DNA of 64,000 nt from Dermatemys mawii (GCA_007922305.1 ML677333.1:12750541-12814540); one strand, 5' to 3'. Positions 1-11,235 are shown, numbered from the stretch's first letter. The notes: generated by a model not told the origin, from the letters alone. Numbers and translations: made by a program.

Positions 1-200
1 GTCCTGGAGGTGGTGGTTACAGTGGGGGGTCTTGGGAGGGGACAAGGGGGGGGGTTGAATGGTATTCTAAGGGGGCAGTCAAGGGGTGGGGAGTGGGAGG
101 GGGTTGGATAGGGGGCGGGCTGGGCTGTTTGCCTCATACACATACAAATACATTTTCAACCTCGATGTGGCGCTTGGGCCAAAAAGTTTACCCACCCCTA
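1..200 (-). mobile_element. hAT-like non-autonomous element, partial (cut by window edge)
   Basis: Read on the minus strand this is the same family as the copies at 19320 and 50348. It opens with a terminal sequence close to GGGTAAACTTTTTGGCCC at 200-175, then a 'gggcca'-type motif, then C-rich segments containing repeated 'cccctg'. The part beyond the terminus lies outside the window. Assignment to hAT rests on the CAGGGGTGGGCAAAC-type terminus; it has no coding capacity. Confidence 0.7.
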
Positions 201-1395
201 TCCTAAACCCTCAACCCACTCAGCTCAGCTCTTCTGAGGCCTTGCCATGCGGCCCAGTGCCCCAGGCAGTAGCCTCTATTGTGTCCAGCAGTCTCACTAA
301 ACAAAGGGGCTTAATTGTTCCTGAAAGAAGAGTGATGAACACACCCACAGGCTTTCACCAGGTCTGCAAAGATGCTGGCAATGATTAGCACCTTACATTA
401 AAATTATATCTTCCTCTCCCATTGCGATGATATCACCCCCTCATTCTTTTACATACGTGGGATGTAAATTGTACATAGATCTTCTGCACAGGGAGTGAAT
501 CTCACCCTGCTGGACTTGCCCAGAGCATGTGATCAGCAGCTAACAAGTAATAACCATCAGCATGTAAAACTGATAGACTATTAACAAGGCTTGTTACTAA
601 TGGGGATGGGAGGGGAATCTGTCATAGGTTCCTGATTGTTCATAAATAATGATCAGGATGAAAAATCTGATTTAGAACCAGTTAAGGCCCATAAACCCCA
701 TTATCCCCCAAAGTATAATTTTCCATGTTTAGAACTATTTAAAATGTTCTGTGGTTCAAGTTATTTATTTCTGTATAGCAATGGATGCTAGTTTAGTGAT
801 TCTGTAGGCTGCTTTAATTAAGACCCTCCCTACAACTTAGGAGATCACAGAAAAGACCAATCTAAATATTTTATTAATGGAGACAAGTCAAGGCACTTTG
901 TTCTCATTTACCTCAGATCAGTGTGTTTGCAAACTTTCCTAAACTGTCCATCATCCCTTATTTTTGGAACCAGTTTCTTATTTTTAGGATATTCTTTTGT
1001 GTTTTTTTAATGCACAAAGTAAAATATTCCATTACCAGCAACATTTTCCCAAGCTGAAAATAAATTTTAATAAGCAAGCTCTGCAAACCCAAAGGCAAGG
1101 AAGTTTGCACAAATTAAATTTTACTTGGCAAGTAGAACAAAATTACAACTATGTGGAAATTGCTTTAATAGGAAAGAGCTTAGTATCTGTAGATATTAGA
1201 GTAACCTGGAAGAAATTGTTATGATGTTCAGTGCTGATAGAAAATAGTTATGAAAATGCACTAGAATTTCTGCCACTAAGAACTGGAAAATGAAGTTTAC
1301 AAAAGTCTCTGCTATAAATTTAGTTCTGCAGCCCATGGGCTTATGGTCCATTAGAACGGATAGGATTAAACGTGTATGCAGTGTAGTCGTAGTTG
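201..1395. other. No recognised feature
   Basis: AT-rich sequence. The open frames here (about 70-75 codons) have no recognisable motif and look like chance. Confidence 0.5.
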
Positions 1396-2843
1396 TGTCA
1401 GTCCCAGGATCCATACCGTGTAGGAGTCAAGCAAAGGAGTTTATTATATACAGCACTGACGGAGTGTCACCTCGCTTGTTAGGCTCAGAGACACTGTTAA
1501 ATAATTGATTGCAGTGAATTATATAGATTTATCATGGGCATGGAAAAGTGACGGGGTAGGCAGTTCCAGACCCCCGGATAGGCCTTGCACAGCAAGACAC
1601 GATAGTACAGTAGCCAATAGTCAAATGGTCACACAATATCTCCACCCATGCTTTCAGGTTAACAAGTTAACATGTAATTAGTACTTTAATGAACTGTGTA
1701 TATATATATAATATAAAATGTTGAATTCGAGATGGGGTCCACAGGAATGAAGTAGCTCCTCTGATCATTTAGCAGGTACATTCCTAGGAGTTAAGCAAAG
1801 AAACAGTGTAAAGTATATGGCAATAAGAATTGTCTTTCAAGTTGCCCCTTTGTGTTTCAAGCCTGGGAAAGTGAATTTGGGAGGAAGCCATATCTTATAC
1901 TGACATGCCAACCTTTCATAAACTCAAGGTTGGGCTTGTGGGAAGAACTCCTCCTTGCAGGAGAACTAACGCAACAGGAACAGGACATCTTTGTTCCATT
2001 TGCAACTTTGAATTAGCTACACTGATTTAATTATGCTCCAACACCTGCCATTTTGCTGACTATGATTAAACAAACAAAGCAAGGTTATTTTCTGTTGTTA
2101 TGCATTCTCTTAGCTCAGGGGTCTCCAAACTATGGCCCGAGGGCCAGATCCATACCGCAGCTTCGATTTGTCTGACCCCCCGCAACCAACAGGGGAGAAG
2201 CGAGCACACAAAGGCTGCTGCAGCTGAGCAGGCATGCTGAGTAGGCAGGTGGAGGGGCTGCCGGGAGCAGCTTGCACGTGAGAGCAGCTCAGCTGAGCTG
2301 TGTGGAGGGGTGAGTGCCCCCAGGAGGCAGCGTCCCCCAAAAAGGGGAGCCAATTTAGGGGAGAGTCGCTGCTGCAGATGCTTAATCTGAGCGTGCCAGA
2401 TGCTTAATTACACCTCCAATAAATGGAGTAAAGAAGATGGAAATAAAATTAAAAAATAATGTGAAATGATTTTTAATGTATTGACAAATATTGTGTGTGA
2501 TTTCACAGTACCTGCATTGATTATACAGCTACTTTTATACCTGAATTAGAATTTAATGCAACACTGACACAGTAGTGTTGACACACTACTGCCAGTGTTG
2601 TTGTTTTTTACGATTTGTATATATTTTGCATATATTTAATTTTTTTTCACAGTGGCTTTGGCCCGCCAAGCCCCTTCAAAAATCTAATATGGCCATCGTC
2701 TCATAAAGTTTGGAGACCCCTGTCTTAGCTAATCACTATTTGCTAGGCCGCTTGATCAAACTCTGGATTTTAGGCCTCTGAAAGCTGACCAAGCCATACA
2801 CCAAATTGTATGCACAGCCATGGATTTTAATCCTTCATTATCA
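1396..2843 (-). mobile_element. LTR-like repeat, copy 1 (interrupted by a hAT element)
   Basis: It aligns by eye with 38405-39268. Both copies share 'gagtcaagca', 'aggagtttatta', 'ggcggagtgtcac/gacggagtgtcac', 'ttaggctcagagaca' and the distal 'atggatttt' end. The antisense polyadenylation signal (tttatt) near the left end suggests an LTR on the minus strand. Without the hAT insert at 2116-2722 it is about 840 bp, close to copy 2. Exact ends and superfamily are uncertain, because no clean target duplication was found. Confidence 0.55.
2116..2722. mobile_element. Non-autonomous hAT element with perfect 8-bp TSD
   Basis: The terminal inverted repeats are CAGGGGTCTCCAAACT at the left and the reverse complement at the right (AGTTTGGAGACCCCTG, 2707-2722), 16 matching bases. 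It is flanked by a perfect 8-bp duplication TCTTAGCT at 2108-2115 and 2723-2730. The 607-bp interior has no transposase frame; the two 76-95-codon frames on the minus strand show no motif. An 8-bp duplication and CAGGGGT ends are diagnostic of hAT. The empty-site equivalent is visible in the paralogous repeat near 39150. Confidence 0.92.
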
Positions 2844-3126
2844 GAGAGACAAGGTGGATGAGGTGATATCTTTTATTGGACCCAATTCTGTTAGTATGAG
2901 AGACAAGACAGGGCTGCTTGTTAGGTCGGGGAAAGGTCCTCTGAGGGTCAGAGCTAAATGCAAGATGGAACAGAGTGTGTAGAATAAGTAGTTAGTATAT
3001 ATTCTAGGGGACCATTCAAGGTAGAGTAGCCCATGAACACCTCTGCAGTCAGAGGATTAAAAAAAAGTGTGTGTGGGGAAGCTAACTGATTACAGATTGT
3101 TGTAATAAACCATAAATCCAGTGTCT
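2844..3126 (+). repeat. Unclassified interspersed repeat
   Basis: The segment begins with 'gagacaaggtgg' and 'atatcttttattggacc' and ends near 'ataaatccagtgtctc'. I recognise this as a frequent reptilian interspersed repeat, but I cannot assign a class and see no terminal duplication. Confidence 0.5.
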
Positions 3127-3209
3127 CAGTCCTTTGAAAGGACACCTATGGGTGCAGGTTGGGCTAGGGGAGTCTGAGCCTTAAGGCTGGCTCCTCTCTG
3201 TTGGGGGAA

Positions 3210-4471
3210 CCTTAGTGGCCTATATGGCTCTGAGTGCACAGCAGGCCAGAAAATACCAGGTAGTGAGGGCAGCCATCCTGGATCAGGGGTCTGTTCACCT
3301 GCCAAAAGTTCCAATCCACAAAGTGGACTCGGGGCTTGGAGCCTTGGGCATTTGCCGAATGGTTGATGGACTGGCCTATCTATTGGTAGAGACCAGACAC
3401 CCAAATAGTCGTGTAGATACTGGAAGCTCTGTTACTACAACAGTCCCTTAGGGTATCCCCAAGAATATACAAGTGTGGGACAGGCAGTATTGACCAGGTA
3501 CCATGGACATGGGGGTGAAATTGACAGGGGAATACACAGAGGTAGATGTCCCCAGTAACGAAGGAGGACCATATAATGGCCTGGAGCTTTGGAGAAAGTC
3601 TAGAGAACCCATAGCAGGAAGGGACAGAGAGGAAGAAGGAAAAACCCAGAGGAGCTCCAGCTGGGACTTGACCCTTTACATGCTATCAGTATGGGTGACA
3701 GGGGGACACCAAAAGCAATTGCCTGTATGTGGAATGTGGTTTTGCCAAGTTTTTCAGCTAGGCTGGGAATAGAGGGAAGAAACAGGGACAGAAACTGTCC
3801 ACTGTTTCAGTAATGGCGGGGAGGAAGCTCCAGCAGGATCTTTTGGATACAGCCTCAGCTTTCAGATCGAATGGGACATGGTGAAGCCTGGCTGGATGAT
3901 CCCAGGAGCAACTATGAATTTACTGTGTACACTGCCCTAGGGCCCCAGTGTCCCTGGAGCTCTGGGGGAGGTTTTGTTGGAAACAGGTCAGGGCAGTAGA
4001 AGGGCTGCCCTATCCTGTTGTCTTGGGCACTGACTGGAGACCTTTCCCAATAGGGAAACAAGGGGGAGGTAAGGAATCCCAGGTTGGGGAAAAGGAAATC
4101 AGTGGAGAGAGAAAAGAATAAACCTGAGGAGGAAGCAGTAGTAGCCTCCAGACAATAAAGCCTAAGTCAGGAGGAAAGGAGACTCCCGCAGCAAACCAAG
4201 GGTGAGGGGATAGAAATTAAGGAAGGGATATACAAAAGAAAAACATCAGAACTCCGTAGCAGAGGTTGAGAGATCTATGGAGTCCCCCGCACCACAGCCA
4301 CAAGGAGAAGAAACCCAGGCAGAAGGGCTGGGAGAACCTGAAGCCCCGAGTGACCTGCATCCACCACCAGATACAAAAGGGGAGCAATCCCATAGGGTGC
4401 CCATGATATAATCATCTTAAGGACAGAGAGAGAGAGAGAGAGAGAGATTCTGTCAGGAAAGGGGATGTATG
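3210..4471 (+). pseudogene. Ty3/Gypsy-like internal region: capsid-like and protease-proximal remnants
   Basis: At 3215-3290 the frame reads AYMALSAQQARKYQVVRAAILDQ-like sequence. This resembles the start of the SCAN-like capsid of a vertebrate Gypsy lineage (A-Y-x-A-L-S-x-x-x-A-x-x-Y-x-x-V-x-x-A-I-L-D). At about 3996-4047 another frame reads LPYPVVLGTDWRPFP, matching the conserved segment after the retropepsin domain. Between and after these the frame is broken many times. Reverse transcriptase, RNase H and integrase are absent: the protease-proximal segment is followed within about 420 bp by the 3' LTR. So this is either an internally deleted copy or a non-autonomous derivative. The longest intact pieces are 3215-3451 and 3503-3772. 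Family placement is inference from short motifs. Confidence 0.6.
4424..4447. repeat. (AG)12 microsatellite
   Basis: A pure dinucleotide run, part of the purine-rich stretch just upstream of the Gypsy 3' LTR. Confidence 0.95.
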
Positions 4472-4839
4472 TGTGACAAAGTGCTGAGCAACAGCATCTG
4501 ACCCAGCACTCTGGTCACTGCACCTCAAATTTATTACCAGAGCAGACCTCATTAAGAAAAGCTAACTGATGGGCTGAGGAGAGCAAAGAGGCTAATTAGG
4601 CCATAAGGCAGATAATGCAAAAGGCACAGAAAGGAAGTGAGAAGGGGGGGAAGCAGAGAGAGAGAACTTCCTTGTTTGCCTGAGGAGTTGGTGGCTCCCT
4701 AGGACTCTAGGTGTAAGGCTGTATAAGAGTAATGGAAACTAATATTATAACTAAACTGCATGGGGTGTTTTACCAGCAAAAAGATCTGTGAGCTGTTTGT
4801 GGACTTGAACAGAGGCAGGAGCAAGCTAGCCCCATCACA
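4472..4839 (+). mobile_element. Gypsy 3' LTR (368 bp)
   Basis: It starts TGTGACAAAG and ends CCCCATCACA, giving TG...CA ends. It is preceded by a polypurine tract (aggaaagggga, 4455-4465), as expected for the left edge of a 3' LTR. A TATA-like 'ctgtataagag' lies near 4720. Orientation agrees with the plus-strand remnants upstream. There is no matching 5' LTR in the window, so the copy is 5'-deleted. Confidence 0.7.
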
Positions 4840-5009
4840 GTGTTTAATCAGGTGGAAGTGTTGGCTGTAAGCCATGCACCCTCCCAGGGGATCTACACTA
4901 TCAATTTTTTAAAACCTTGGCATAATAAATAATTTGGAAAGGGATGCTAAAATTCTTTGTTGTCTACGTATGTATTTCTGCTGGGTTGAATTATTGTTAC
5001 AAAGCTCAG

Positions 5010-5145
5010 AGTGGGGTGAAGGGATTGCCAACACTTTGGAGGATAGAACTAAAATTCAGAGGGATCTTGATAAATAGGAGAGCCTGTCTATAGACAACAA
5101 AATGCAATTCAACAAAGACAAATATATTTGGTACACTTAGGCATT
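5010..5145 (+). pseudogene. CR1 LINE ORF2 fragment
   Basis: The sequence corresponds to the region just after the reverse-transcriptase FADD box in CR1. It carries 'ggattgccaacactttgg', then a region like 'gatcttgataaa...aatgcaattcaacaaagaca'. It is broken and short. Confidence 0.6.
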
Positions 5146-5431
5146 ACCCCCAAACCGATTTTGGACCATCCTTATAATACCTGCCTATCACCCCCTAGTC
5201 TATTCTTCCCAAAGTATGAGTTTCCAGTGTTGCTAAGGAAACATTAAAGGACATGGATATAACCTTCTGATAAAATGATCAACACAGGCAATATATCTTC
5301 CAAAACACACTATCTTTTTATTAAAGTAACTGTTAATCCCTACTACAATGTACTCTAGGAATAGAAATCAAACCCAAATTCCTTATTGCAAGTTAAAGAT
5401 CATTCAAACCACAATCGCATACAGTTTAAAT

Positions 5432-5711
5432 CAGTGGTTCTGAAACTTTTGAGAACCGCGACCCATTTTTCCTTCCGCGGTGAACTCTTGTATGTCCGTC
5501 GAAAAGCTGCCAAATAAATTAGTGCTGCATTCGGCGGCTTTTCGGTGGACATGCCGAGCGCTCCCGAAAGAGCTCGGCATGTCCGCCAAAAAGCCGCCGA
5601 TGTGGAAGTAATTCATTTGGCGGCTTTTAAGCGGCGGCAGGAGCTCGCGACCCCCCTGGAAGCGCTCGGTGACCCCCAGGGGGGTCACGACCCCCAGTTT
5701 GAGAAACCCTG
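5432..5711. mobile_element. hAT-type MITE with perfect 8-bp TSD
   Basis: The termini are imperfect inverted repeats: CAGTGGTTCTGAAACTTTTG at the left, and the reverse complement of the right end reads CAGGGTTTCTCAAACTGGGG. A perfect 8-bp duplication GTTTAAAT lies at 5424-5431 and 5712-5719. The interior is GC-rich, contains inverted 'ggcggctttt' and 'agctcggcatgtcc' motifs, and has no coding capacity. The 8-bp duplication identifies the superfamily. Confidence 0.92.
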
Positions 5712-5728
5712 GTTTAAATGATTCGAAG

Positions 5729-6026
5729 CCCTGGTCTACTCTGCAGGATTGGGGGATCGGTCTAAGATATGCAACTTCAGCTACAAAAATGGCGTACCTG
5801 AAGTCGATGTACTTAGATTGACTTACTGCAGCGTCTTCACAGTGGTGAGTCAACTGATGCTGCTCCCTCATCGACTCTGTCTGCGCCTCTTGTGACGGTG
5901 GAGTACAGAAGTTGACGGGAGAGCGCTTGGAGATCAATTTATCATGACTTAACTCTACTCGATAAATTGACCCCCCAATAGATCGATTGCTACCTGCCAA
6001 TCTGGCAGGTAATGTAGACATACCCT
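5729..6026. mobile_element. Short DNA transposon (MITE), superfamily unclear
   Basis: The ends are inverted: the left starts near CCTGGTCTACTCTGCAGG and the right ends near AATGTAGACATACCCT. The interior has further inverted pairs, such as 'tcgatgtacttagattgactta' against later 'gataaattga'. It lies 18 bp right of the hAT MITE at 5432-5711. A 196-codon minus-strand frame covering both is a chance product of their GC-rich interiors. A target duplication was not clear. Confidence 0.6.
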
Positions 6027-6424
6027 AGTGAAGTTCTTTGCTACAAATGGCCAATTTGTAACTAATTGCTTTACAGTTTATAGAAGTAAGTTGGAATCAA
6101 TAATATAATTTTATGCATTTTTACAAACACAGGTACATATGATTATCCTATACTATTGTACACTATACTTTACTATAATTAAAAGAATAGCAGGCTTACT
6201 TTATGAAATACATTGGTATCCCTTTAAATAACTCTTGCTGCTTTATAAATAGCTGTTGCTGCTCAGCTCCTGGCAATCAGCTTTGCTCCACTCTGGTTTT
6301 CTTCTTTCTCTCTCTCTCTTTCTAAAGCAGCTTTCCTAATTTTTTTCCAGTAGCAATTCTTTGGCTCCCCGGGATGGCTTGCAATTCGTTCATCTTCAAA
6401 TGCAATTTGCAATTGCTATTTTAG
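6027..6424. other. No recognised feature
   Basis: AT-rich DNA with a short (TC)n-like run near 6303-6321. Confidence 0.5.
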
Positions 6425-6785
6425 GTTGAATTTATAGAGGAATAACTTGCAAGTCATGGGAGGTGATAATACTGCTTTACTCGGCACTGGTTAGACCTTA
6501 GCTGGAGGAGTACTGTGTCTGGTTATGGTCACCAATGTGTAGAAAGGTTGTAGAGAAACTGGAAAGAACCCAGAGGTGAGATGGAGATGATCAAAGATGA
6601 TCAAAGGGATGGAATGCAAGCCATGTGAGCAAAGGCTGATGGGACTGAATATGTTTAGTCTGTAAATGAGGAGGTCAAGGGAGGATGTGATAGCAGCCTT
6701 CAAATACTTTAAAGGCTGCCATAAAAGAGATGGAGAAAAGTTACGCTAGATGACTCTTGCGGTTCCTTCTAACTCTATGATTCTC
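6425..6785 (+). pseudogene. CR1 LINE 3' part of ORF2 and tail
   Basis: The segment carries the C-terminal CR1 signature in DNA form: 'ctggaggagtactgtgtc' corresponds to LEEYCV, 'gagaaactggaaagaacccag' to EKLERTQ, and 'ggactgaatatgtttagt' to GLNMFS. It ends with the CR1 tail 'ttctaactctatgattct'. Several frameshifts are present. It is 5'-truncated, as is usual for CR1. Confidence 0.85.
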
Positions 6786-7576
6786 TGTGTGCTGAGATAT
6801 CCTGAATTACTTCAGTCCTTCAGTTTTTGGTGACTTGGACCCCAATGTTCTATTCTAGATGGCGATATATGAGGATCTTTTAAACTGAGTAGATTCAGGA
6901 CTGGGAACATCCATTGTCATTGCTAGTGATGCCACAATTATGATGTAATTTTATTAGAAAAGCTTGTTCTTGAAATTTGGAAGATAAATGCTGGTTTGAT
7001 TAGCTGAAGTCCTAGCAGGAGTTTTAGTTTGGAGACACTGATAGACTAGATCAAGTGGGGTATTACAAGAGGTATGACTGCCTTTCTACTTAATAAAATT
7101 CTTCATCAGACTTCATTATCCTCTCTATAGGTGTGTATTGATTTTAAATGTGATCTGGCTGAGATGTTAACATCTGGCTTAATTTCTAATTACTCCACGT
7201 TTATAAGAGGAGCCATAGCTCCTCAGATTTGAAATATGATAGATCTGGGTAGATGAGTTGAGGAATTTATGCACAGAATAAGTTTTCCACCATCTTCAAA
7301 TGAATCTTAAACTGATGATTTTAAAATGTGCTATTTTGCAGTATATATTTTGAAGAATAAATCTGGTATTGTAGATACAAACCAAATAGCTAGTTTTATG
7401 AATTGATTTTCAGTAAGAGGACTTTCTTTTTTTTAAAAAAAAGAGACTGACATCACATTTTATCTAACTTTTTGATATATTTTGGCTTCTCAGAGCTGCT
7501 TTCAAGCTAATTTTATTTCACTTAGTTTTTCTCTTCTTAAAGTTCTCAATCAATATGTCATGAGAGAGAAGTCAGG
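6786..7576. other. No recognised feature
   Basis: AT-rich single-copy-looking DNA. No motif-bearing frame was found. Confidence 0.5.
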
Positions 7577-8545
7577 CTGCATTAAGTGGCTGGAAGCTGA
7601 AGCCAGACAAATTCAGACTGGAAATAAGGCATACATTTTTAACAATGAAAGTAATTAACCACTGAACAATTTACTAAGGGTTGTGGTGGATCGCCATCAC
7701 TGACCACTTTTAAATCAAGATTGGCTGTTTTTCTAAAAGATCTGCTCTAGGAATAATTTACATGAATTTCTATAGCCCATTGTAGCAGAGCAGCGACTCA
7801 CCCCGCAGCACCTCTCACTGGTTGTCCAGGGAATTAGCTCATCTTCCAGCATCCAGAGCGCCCTCTGCAGGCTGTAGTCCCACTTGCTGCTGGCCTCATG
7901 TCCCTCCCAGGACCCCAGTGCCCTCTTCCTTGGGGTGCTGCACCCCCACAGTCTAGCTCTGGGTCCCCCCTCCATGGGGAACTCTCACCCACTATCCCCA
8001 CCTTGCCTCAGTCTAGGCAACTGCCAGTCACCACTTGCCCCCGTTCACTGGGGCAGACTGCAGTATCATTGCCATTCAGCATTAGCAAGGAGGGTTTGGC
8101 CTGCTGCTTCTGCCTCTAGAGCCATGAGCTGCCCCCTGCAACCCCAGTACCCTTTGTTGGGCCATCCCCTAGGCCCTGCAGCCTGGGGGTTTCCAGGACA
8201 GAGCTTCCCCAGCTCCTCCTGCCTTGCCCCAGCCCTGCACCACTCTAGGTACCCTGCTCAAGCTTCTAGCAGCAAGGCCTGTCTACCTCTGCAGCCAGAG
8301 GAGATTCTCTTTGTACTCCTGGCTTCTCTACCTTTATATGGCTAGTTGGGTCTGTTTGGGGCATGGCCCCCAGCTGAGCCTGCCTCCCAATCAGCCCAGC
8401 TCCACTCTACTCAGCCTGGGAGCTGCTTGCTCCCAGCCACAACCCTTTTTCTGCAGGAGTGGGGCAGCTGCCCCACTACACCCATGTAATACAGACGGTC
8501 AGAGTAGATGATCACAATGGTCCCTTATGGCCTTAGACTCTTTCA
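7577..8545 (+). mobile_element. CR1 LINE 3' end, split by a solo LTR
   Basis: The left half (7577-7780) matches the last part of CR1 ORF2 and its 3' UTR: 'ggctggaagctgaagcc', 'acaaattcagactggaaat', 'aaatcaagattggctgttt'. The right half (8486-8545) resumes with 'gatgatcacaatggtccctt', the CR1 tail. The LTR at 7781-8480 sits between them. Confidence 0.85.
7781..8480 (-). mobile_element. Solo LTR (700 bp), 5-bp TSD
   Basis: It starts TGTAGCAGAGCAG and ends GCCCCACTACA (TG...CA with TGTAG/CTACA ends). A perfect 5-bp duplication CCCAT flanks it at 7776-7780 and 8481-8485. The flanks join to restore a continuous CR1 tail. A TATA-like motif read on the minus strand near 8333-8341 suggests a minus-strand LTR. 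It is GC-rich, so it produces 153- and 95-codon chance frames. It is probably Gypsy or ERV class. Confidence 0.88.
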
Positions 8546-9026
8546 ATCAACTGCTATCATTAGGGGGTGGGTCTGTCTGCCCTCAGATTATCCTAGGACT
8601 CCACCTTTCCCTCACTTACCCCCTGCATGCTGGTGTATAGGGAGCTTCTGTGAAGACAAGCTTGTTCTCAGCAAGGGGAGGACAGCACCTTAGAAAGCTG
8701 TTGGCTCCCATGTGCAACAGAAGTGCCCTAGTTCCTCAGCCAGGACACTGAATAGTGGAAATTTGATGATGTAATCGGAAATAAAACATTTTGACAAAAA
8801 TTGTTCCTTTCTAAACAGAGTTCCTCAAATTTGGGAGATGAGCTTTGGTAAGGTGAGGACCCTACCACTGGACTCAGGTTTGGAACACATCAGGAGGTGA
8901 TGGCTCCTGTCCCAAGTTCCAACATGACCTCTTATTCTGCCCTTGATGACACATTCCACATGTGAGAGGGTCAACTCAGCACTGAGCCTATAACTAGGTT
9001 TCAAGTGAGCATAGGTTCCACCTGGA
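8546..9026. other. No recognised feature
   Basis: Nothing with a recognisable family signature was found. Confidence 0.45.
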
Positions 9027-9283
9027 AGATGAAGGGGTATTCACTAGCAGCCAGCATGGATTTACCAAGAATAAATCATGCCAAACCAGTTTGATTTCTA
9101 TCTTTGATAGGGTGACGGATGGGGGAATGCGGTGGACATAATACACCTGGACTTAATGAAGGTTTTTGACACAGTCGCACATGACGTTCTGATAAATAAG
9201 ATGGAGAAATGTGAGCTTGAGAGAACTACCATTAAGTGCATACATGACCCTTGCAGTCCCTTCTTACCCTGTGATTCTATAAG
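9027..9283 (+). pseudogene. CR1 LINE fragment: RT segment fused to tail
   Basis: The region 'agccagcatggatttaccaa' encodes the SQHGFTKNKSCQT-like reverse-transcriptase segment. It is followed by a degraded F-x-x-x-F-D-T-V-x-H box, then a jump to the CR1 tail 'gcagtcccttcttaccctgt'. The middle and C-terminal RT are deleted. Confidence 0.8.
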
Positions 9284-9501
9284 AAGGCTAAATTCTTAAA
9301 AGTGGGGTACTGGGTACCCTCAAATAGTGTAGGGTGAAAAATTGTTACTTCTGATCTTCAAGAAGCATATTTCCTCAGACCCAAGAAAACACACAAACAT
9401 GAAGCTGGGATCCAGATTTTAAATATGTGAAGCTCAAGGTTGATGTGGAAAAGCATAAAAAGATGAAGGCTCATACAGAGTTATAACCAGCCTCAGCCAA
9501 C

Positions 9502-9591
9502 ATTTTCAAACCCAAGTGTCTAAAGAGCTCTCTAGCACCCTGTATTTTCAAACCCAAGTGTCTAAAGAGCTCTCTAGCACCCTGTATTTTC
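9502..9591. repeat. 42-bp tandem duplication, two copies
   Basis: A unit starting 'attttcaaacccaagtgtct' at 9502 is repeated exactly at 9544 (42-bp period), followed by a third start of six bases. It abuts the minus-strand CR1 at 9592. Confidence 0.95.
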
Positions 9592-10905
9592 TTCCACTGA
9601 AGGTACTTGTACACAATTATCAAGTCATTTCTGAGTCTTCTCTTTTATGAAGTAAATAGACTGAGCTCTTTAAGTCTCTCTCTGTAAGATATTTTCTCCA
9701 GTCCTTGACTAATTTGGGGGGCTCTTTTCTGCACCTTCTCCAGTTTTCAACATCCTTTTAAAAACGTGCACACCAGAACTGTACACAATAGTTTAATATC
9801 AGTCACAGCAATGCCTTATGCAGGGGTAAAATGAACTCCCTGCTCCTGCTCATTACACCTCTTTATACATCCAAGGATTGCATTTTTTTTTACCACAGTA
9901 TCACAGCTCTTGTTCAGTTGTTTGTCCACTATGATCCCTAAATGCATTTCAGAGTCACTGCTTTCCTTGATACTGTCCCCTACTCTGTAGGTATGGCTTC
10001 TATTGTTTGTCCTAGATGTGTGACCTTGCATTTGACTATGTTAAAACATATTTTGTTTGAAAGAGCCCTGCTTACCAAGCGATCCAGATCACTCTGTATG
10101 ACTGCCCTGTCCCCATTATTTTTCCTTCCACCAGTTTTTGTGTTAGCTGCACATTTTATCAGCAGTGACTTTATATTTAGCTCCATATCTCTGATGAAAA
10201 TGTTGAATAGCTTCAACTATAAAACCATTCCTTGAAGAACCTCTCTTGAAACACTCCCATTCAATGACATTTGATAACTACTCTATGAGATCTGTCAGCC
10301 AGTTCTTAATCGATTTAACGTGTGCTTTATTGATAATGTACAGTGCTAATTTTTTTATTAGAATATTAGTGGTACAAAATAAAATGTCTTACAAAAATCC
10401 AAGTATAACTGCTTTGATGCAGTTATCTTTATCCACCCAAATTTATAATCTCCTAAAAGAATGAAATCAGGTTTGTTTGATAAGACTTATTTTTGATAAA
10501 CTATGTTGACTGTGCCAGTTATATTTCGGTCCTTTAATTCTATAATTAATTTACTCTCGCATCAGTGTTTTCATTACTTTGCCTGGAACTGATGTCAGGT
10601 TAACTAGCTGATAATTACTTGGGTCATCCTGTTTTCCTTTTTTGAATATTGGCACAACATTAGCACTCTTTCAATCTTTTAGAATTTCCCCTGTCTCCTA
10701 AGATGTTTTTAAAAATGAACTTCAGTGAGCCAGATATCTCAGCCAACTCTTTTTGGACTCTTGAGTGCAAGTTATCCAGGCCTGTTTATTTAAAAAAATA
10801 ATCCCTTGTAGATGTTGCCCAACAGCTGTGGTTACTAATAGACTGAAAAGTACTTCATCAGCCTCACATGGAATGAATACATCATCCTGTTTACTAATTC
10901 CTAGC
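9592..10905 (-). pseudogene. CR1 LINE ORF2 (decayed)
   Basis: Antisense CR1 covers the C-terminal half of ORF2 and part of RT. Pieces in different frames include 9816-10031 (D-S-I-K-E-S-S-D-S-E, then G-I-I-V-D-K-Q-L) and 9980-10216 (L-I-K-C-A-A-N-T-K where active CR1 has F-A-D-D-T-K). The catalytic aspartates are replaced and there are many stops and frameshifts. It is an old copy. Confidence 0.88.
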
Positions 10906-10936
10906 CTAAGTCTTAAGGAAAGATTGTGGTAAGAAA

Positions 10937-11235
10937 GAATCAGAGAGGTAGGCGTGTTAGTCTGGAATTGCAGAAGTGACAAAGAGTCCTGTGGCACCTT
11001 AAAGACTAATTATAGTATTAGAGCATAAGCTTTCGTGGGCTAATACCCACTTCATCGGATGCATGCAGTGGAAGTATCCAGGGGCAGGAATGAAAAAAAC
11101 CTGGCCCTGGATATTTATTCCTGCCCCTGGATACTTCCACTGCATGCATCCGACAAAGTGGGTATTAGCCCATGAAAGCTTATGCTCTAATACTTCAGTT
11201 AGTCTTTAAAGTGCCACAGGACTCTTTGTCACTTC
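10937..11235. mobile_element. Foldback element with 119-nt inverted arms and 12-bp TSD
   Basis: The left arm 10973-11091 and right arm 11117-11235 are near-perfect reverse complements of about 119 nt around a 25-nt loop. Both contain 'gcataagctttcgtgggct'-like, 'cttcatcggatgcatgca'-like and 'ggatacttccactgcatg'-like blocks in opposite orientation. The left end carries an extra unpaired 36 nt (10937-10972). A 12-bp duplication TGTGGTAAGAAA flanks it at 10925-10936 and 11236-11247. There is no open frame. The class is not obvious: arms suggest a DNA transposon, while a 12-bp duplication is more like target-primed insertion. Confidence 0.85.

Noticed and set aside
5431..6021. 196-codon minus-strand open frame
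   Set aside because: It runs through two adjacent short DNA transposons and their boundary; no domain and composition driven by their GC-rich interiors.
7884..8345. 153-codon plus-strand open frame, proline/serine/leucine-rich
   Set aside because: It lies wholly within a solo LTR defined by TG...CA ends and a 5-bp duplication, with an overlapping frame of similar style.
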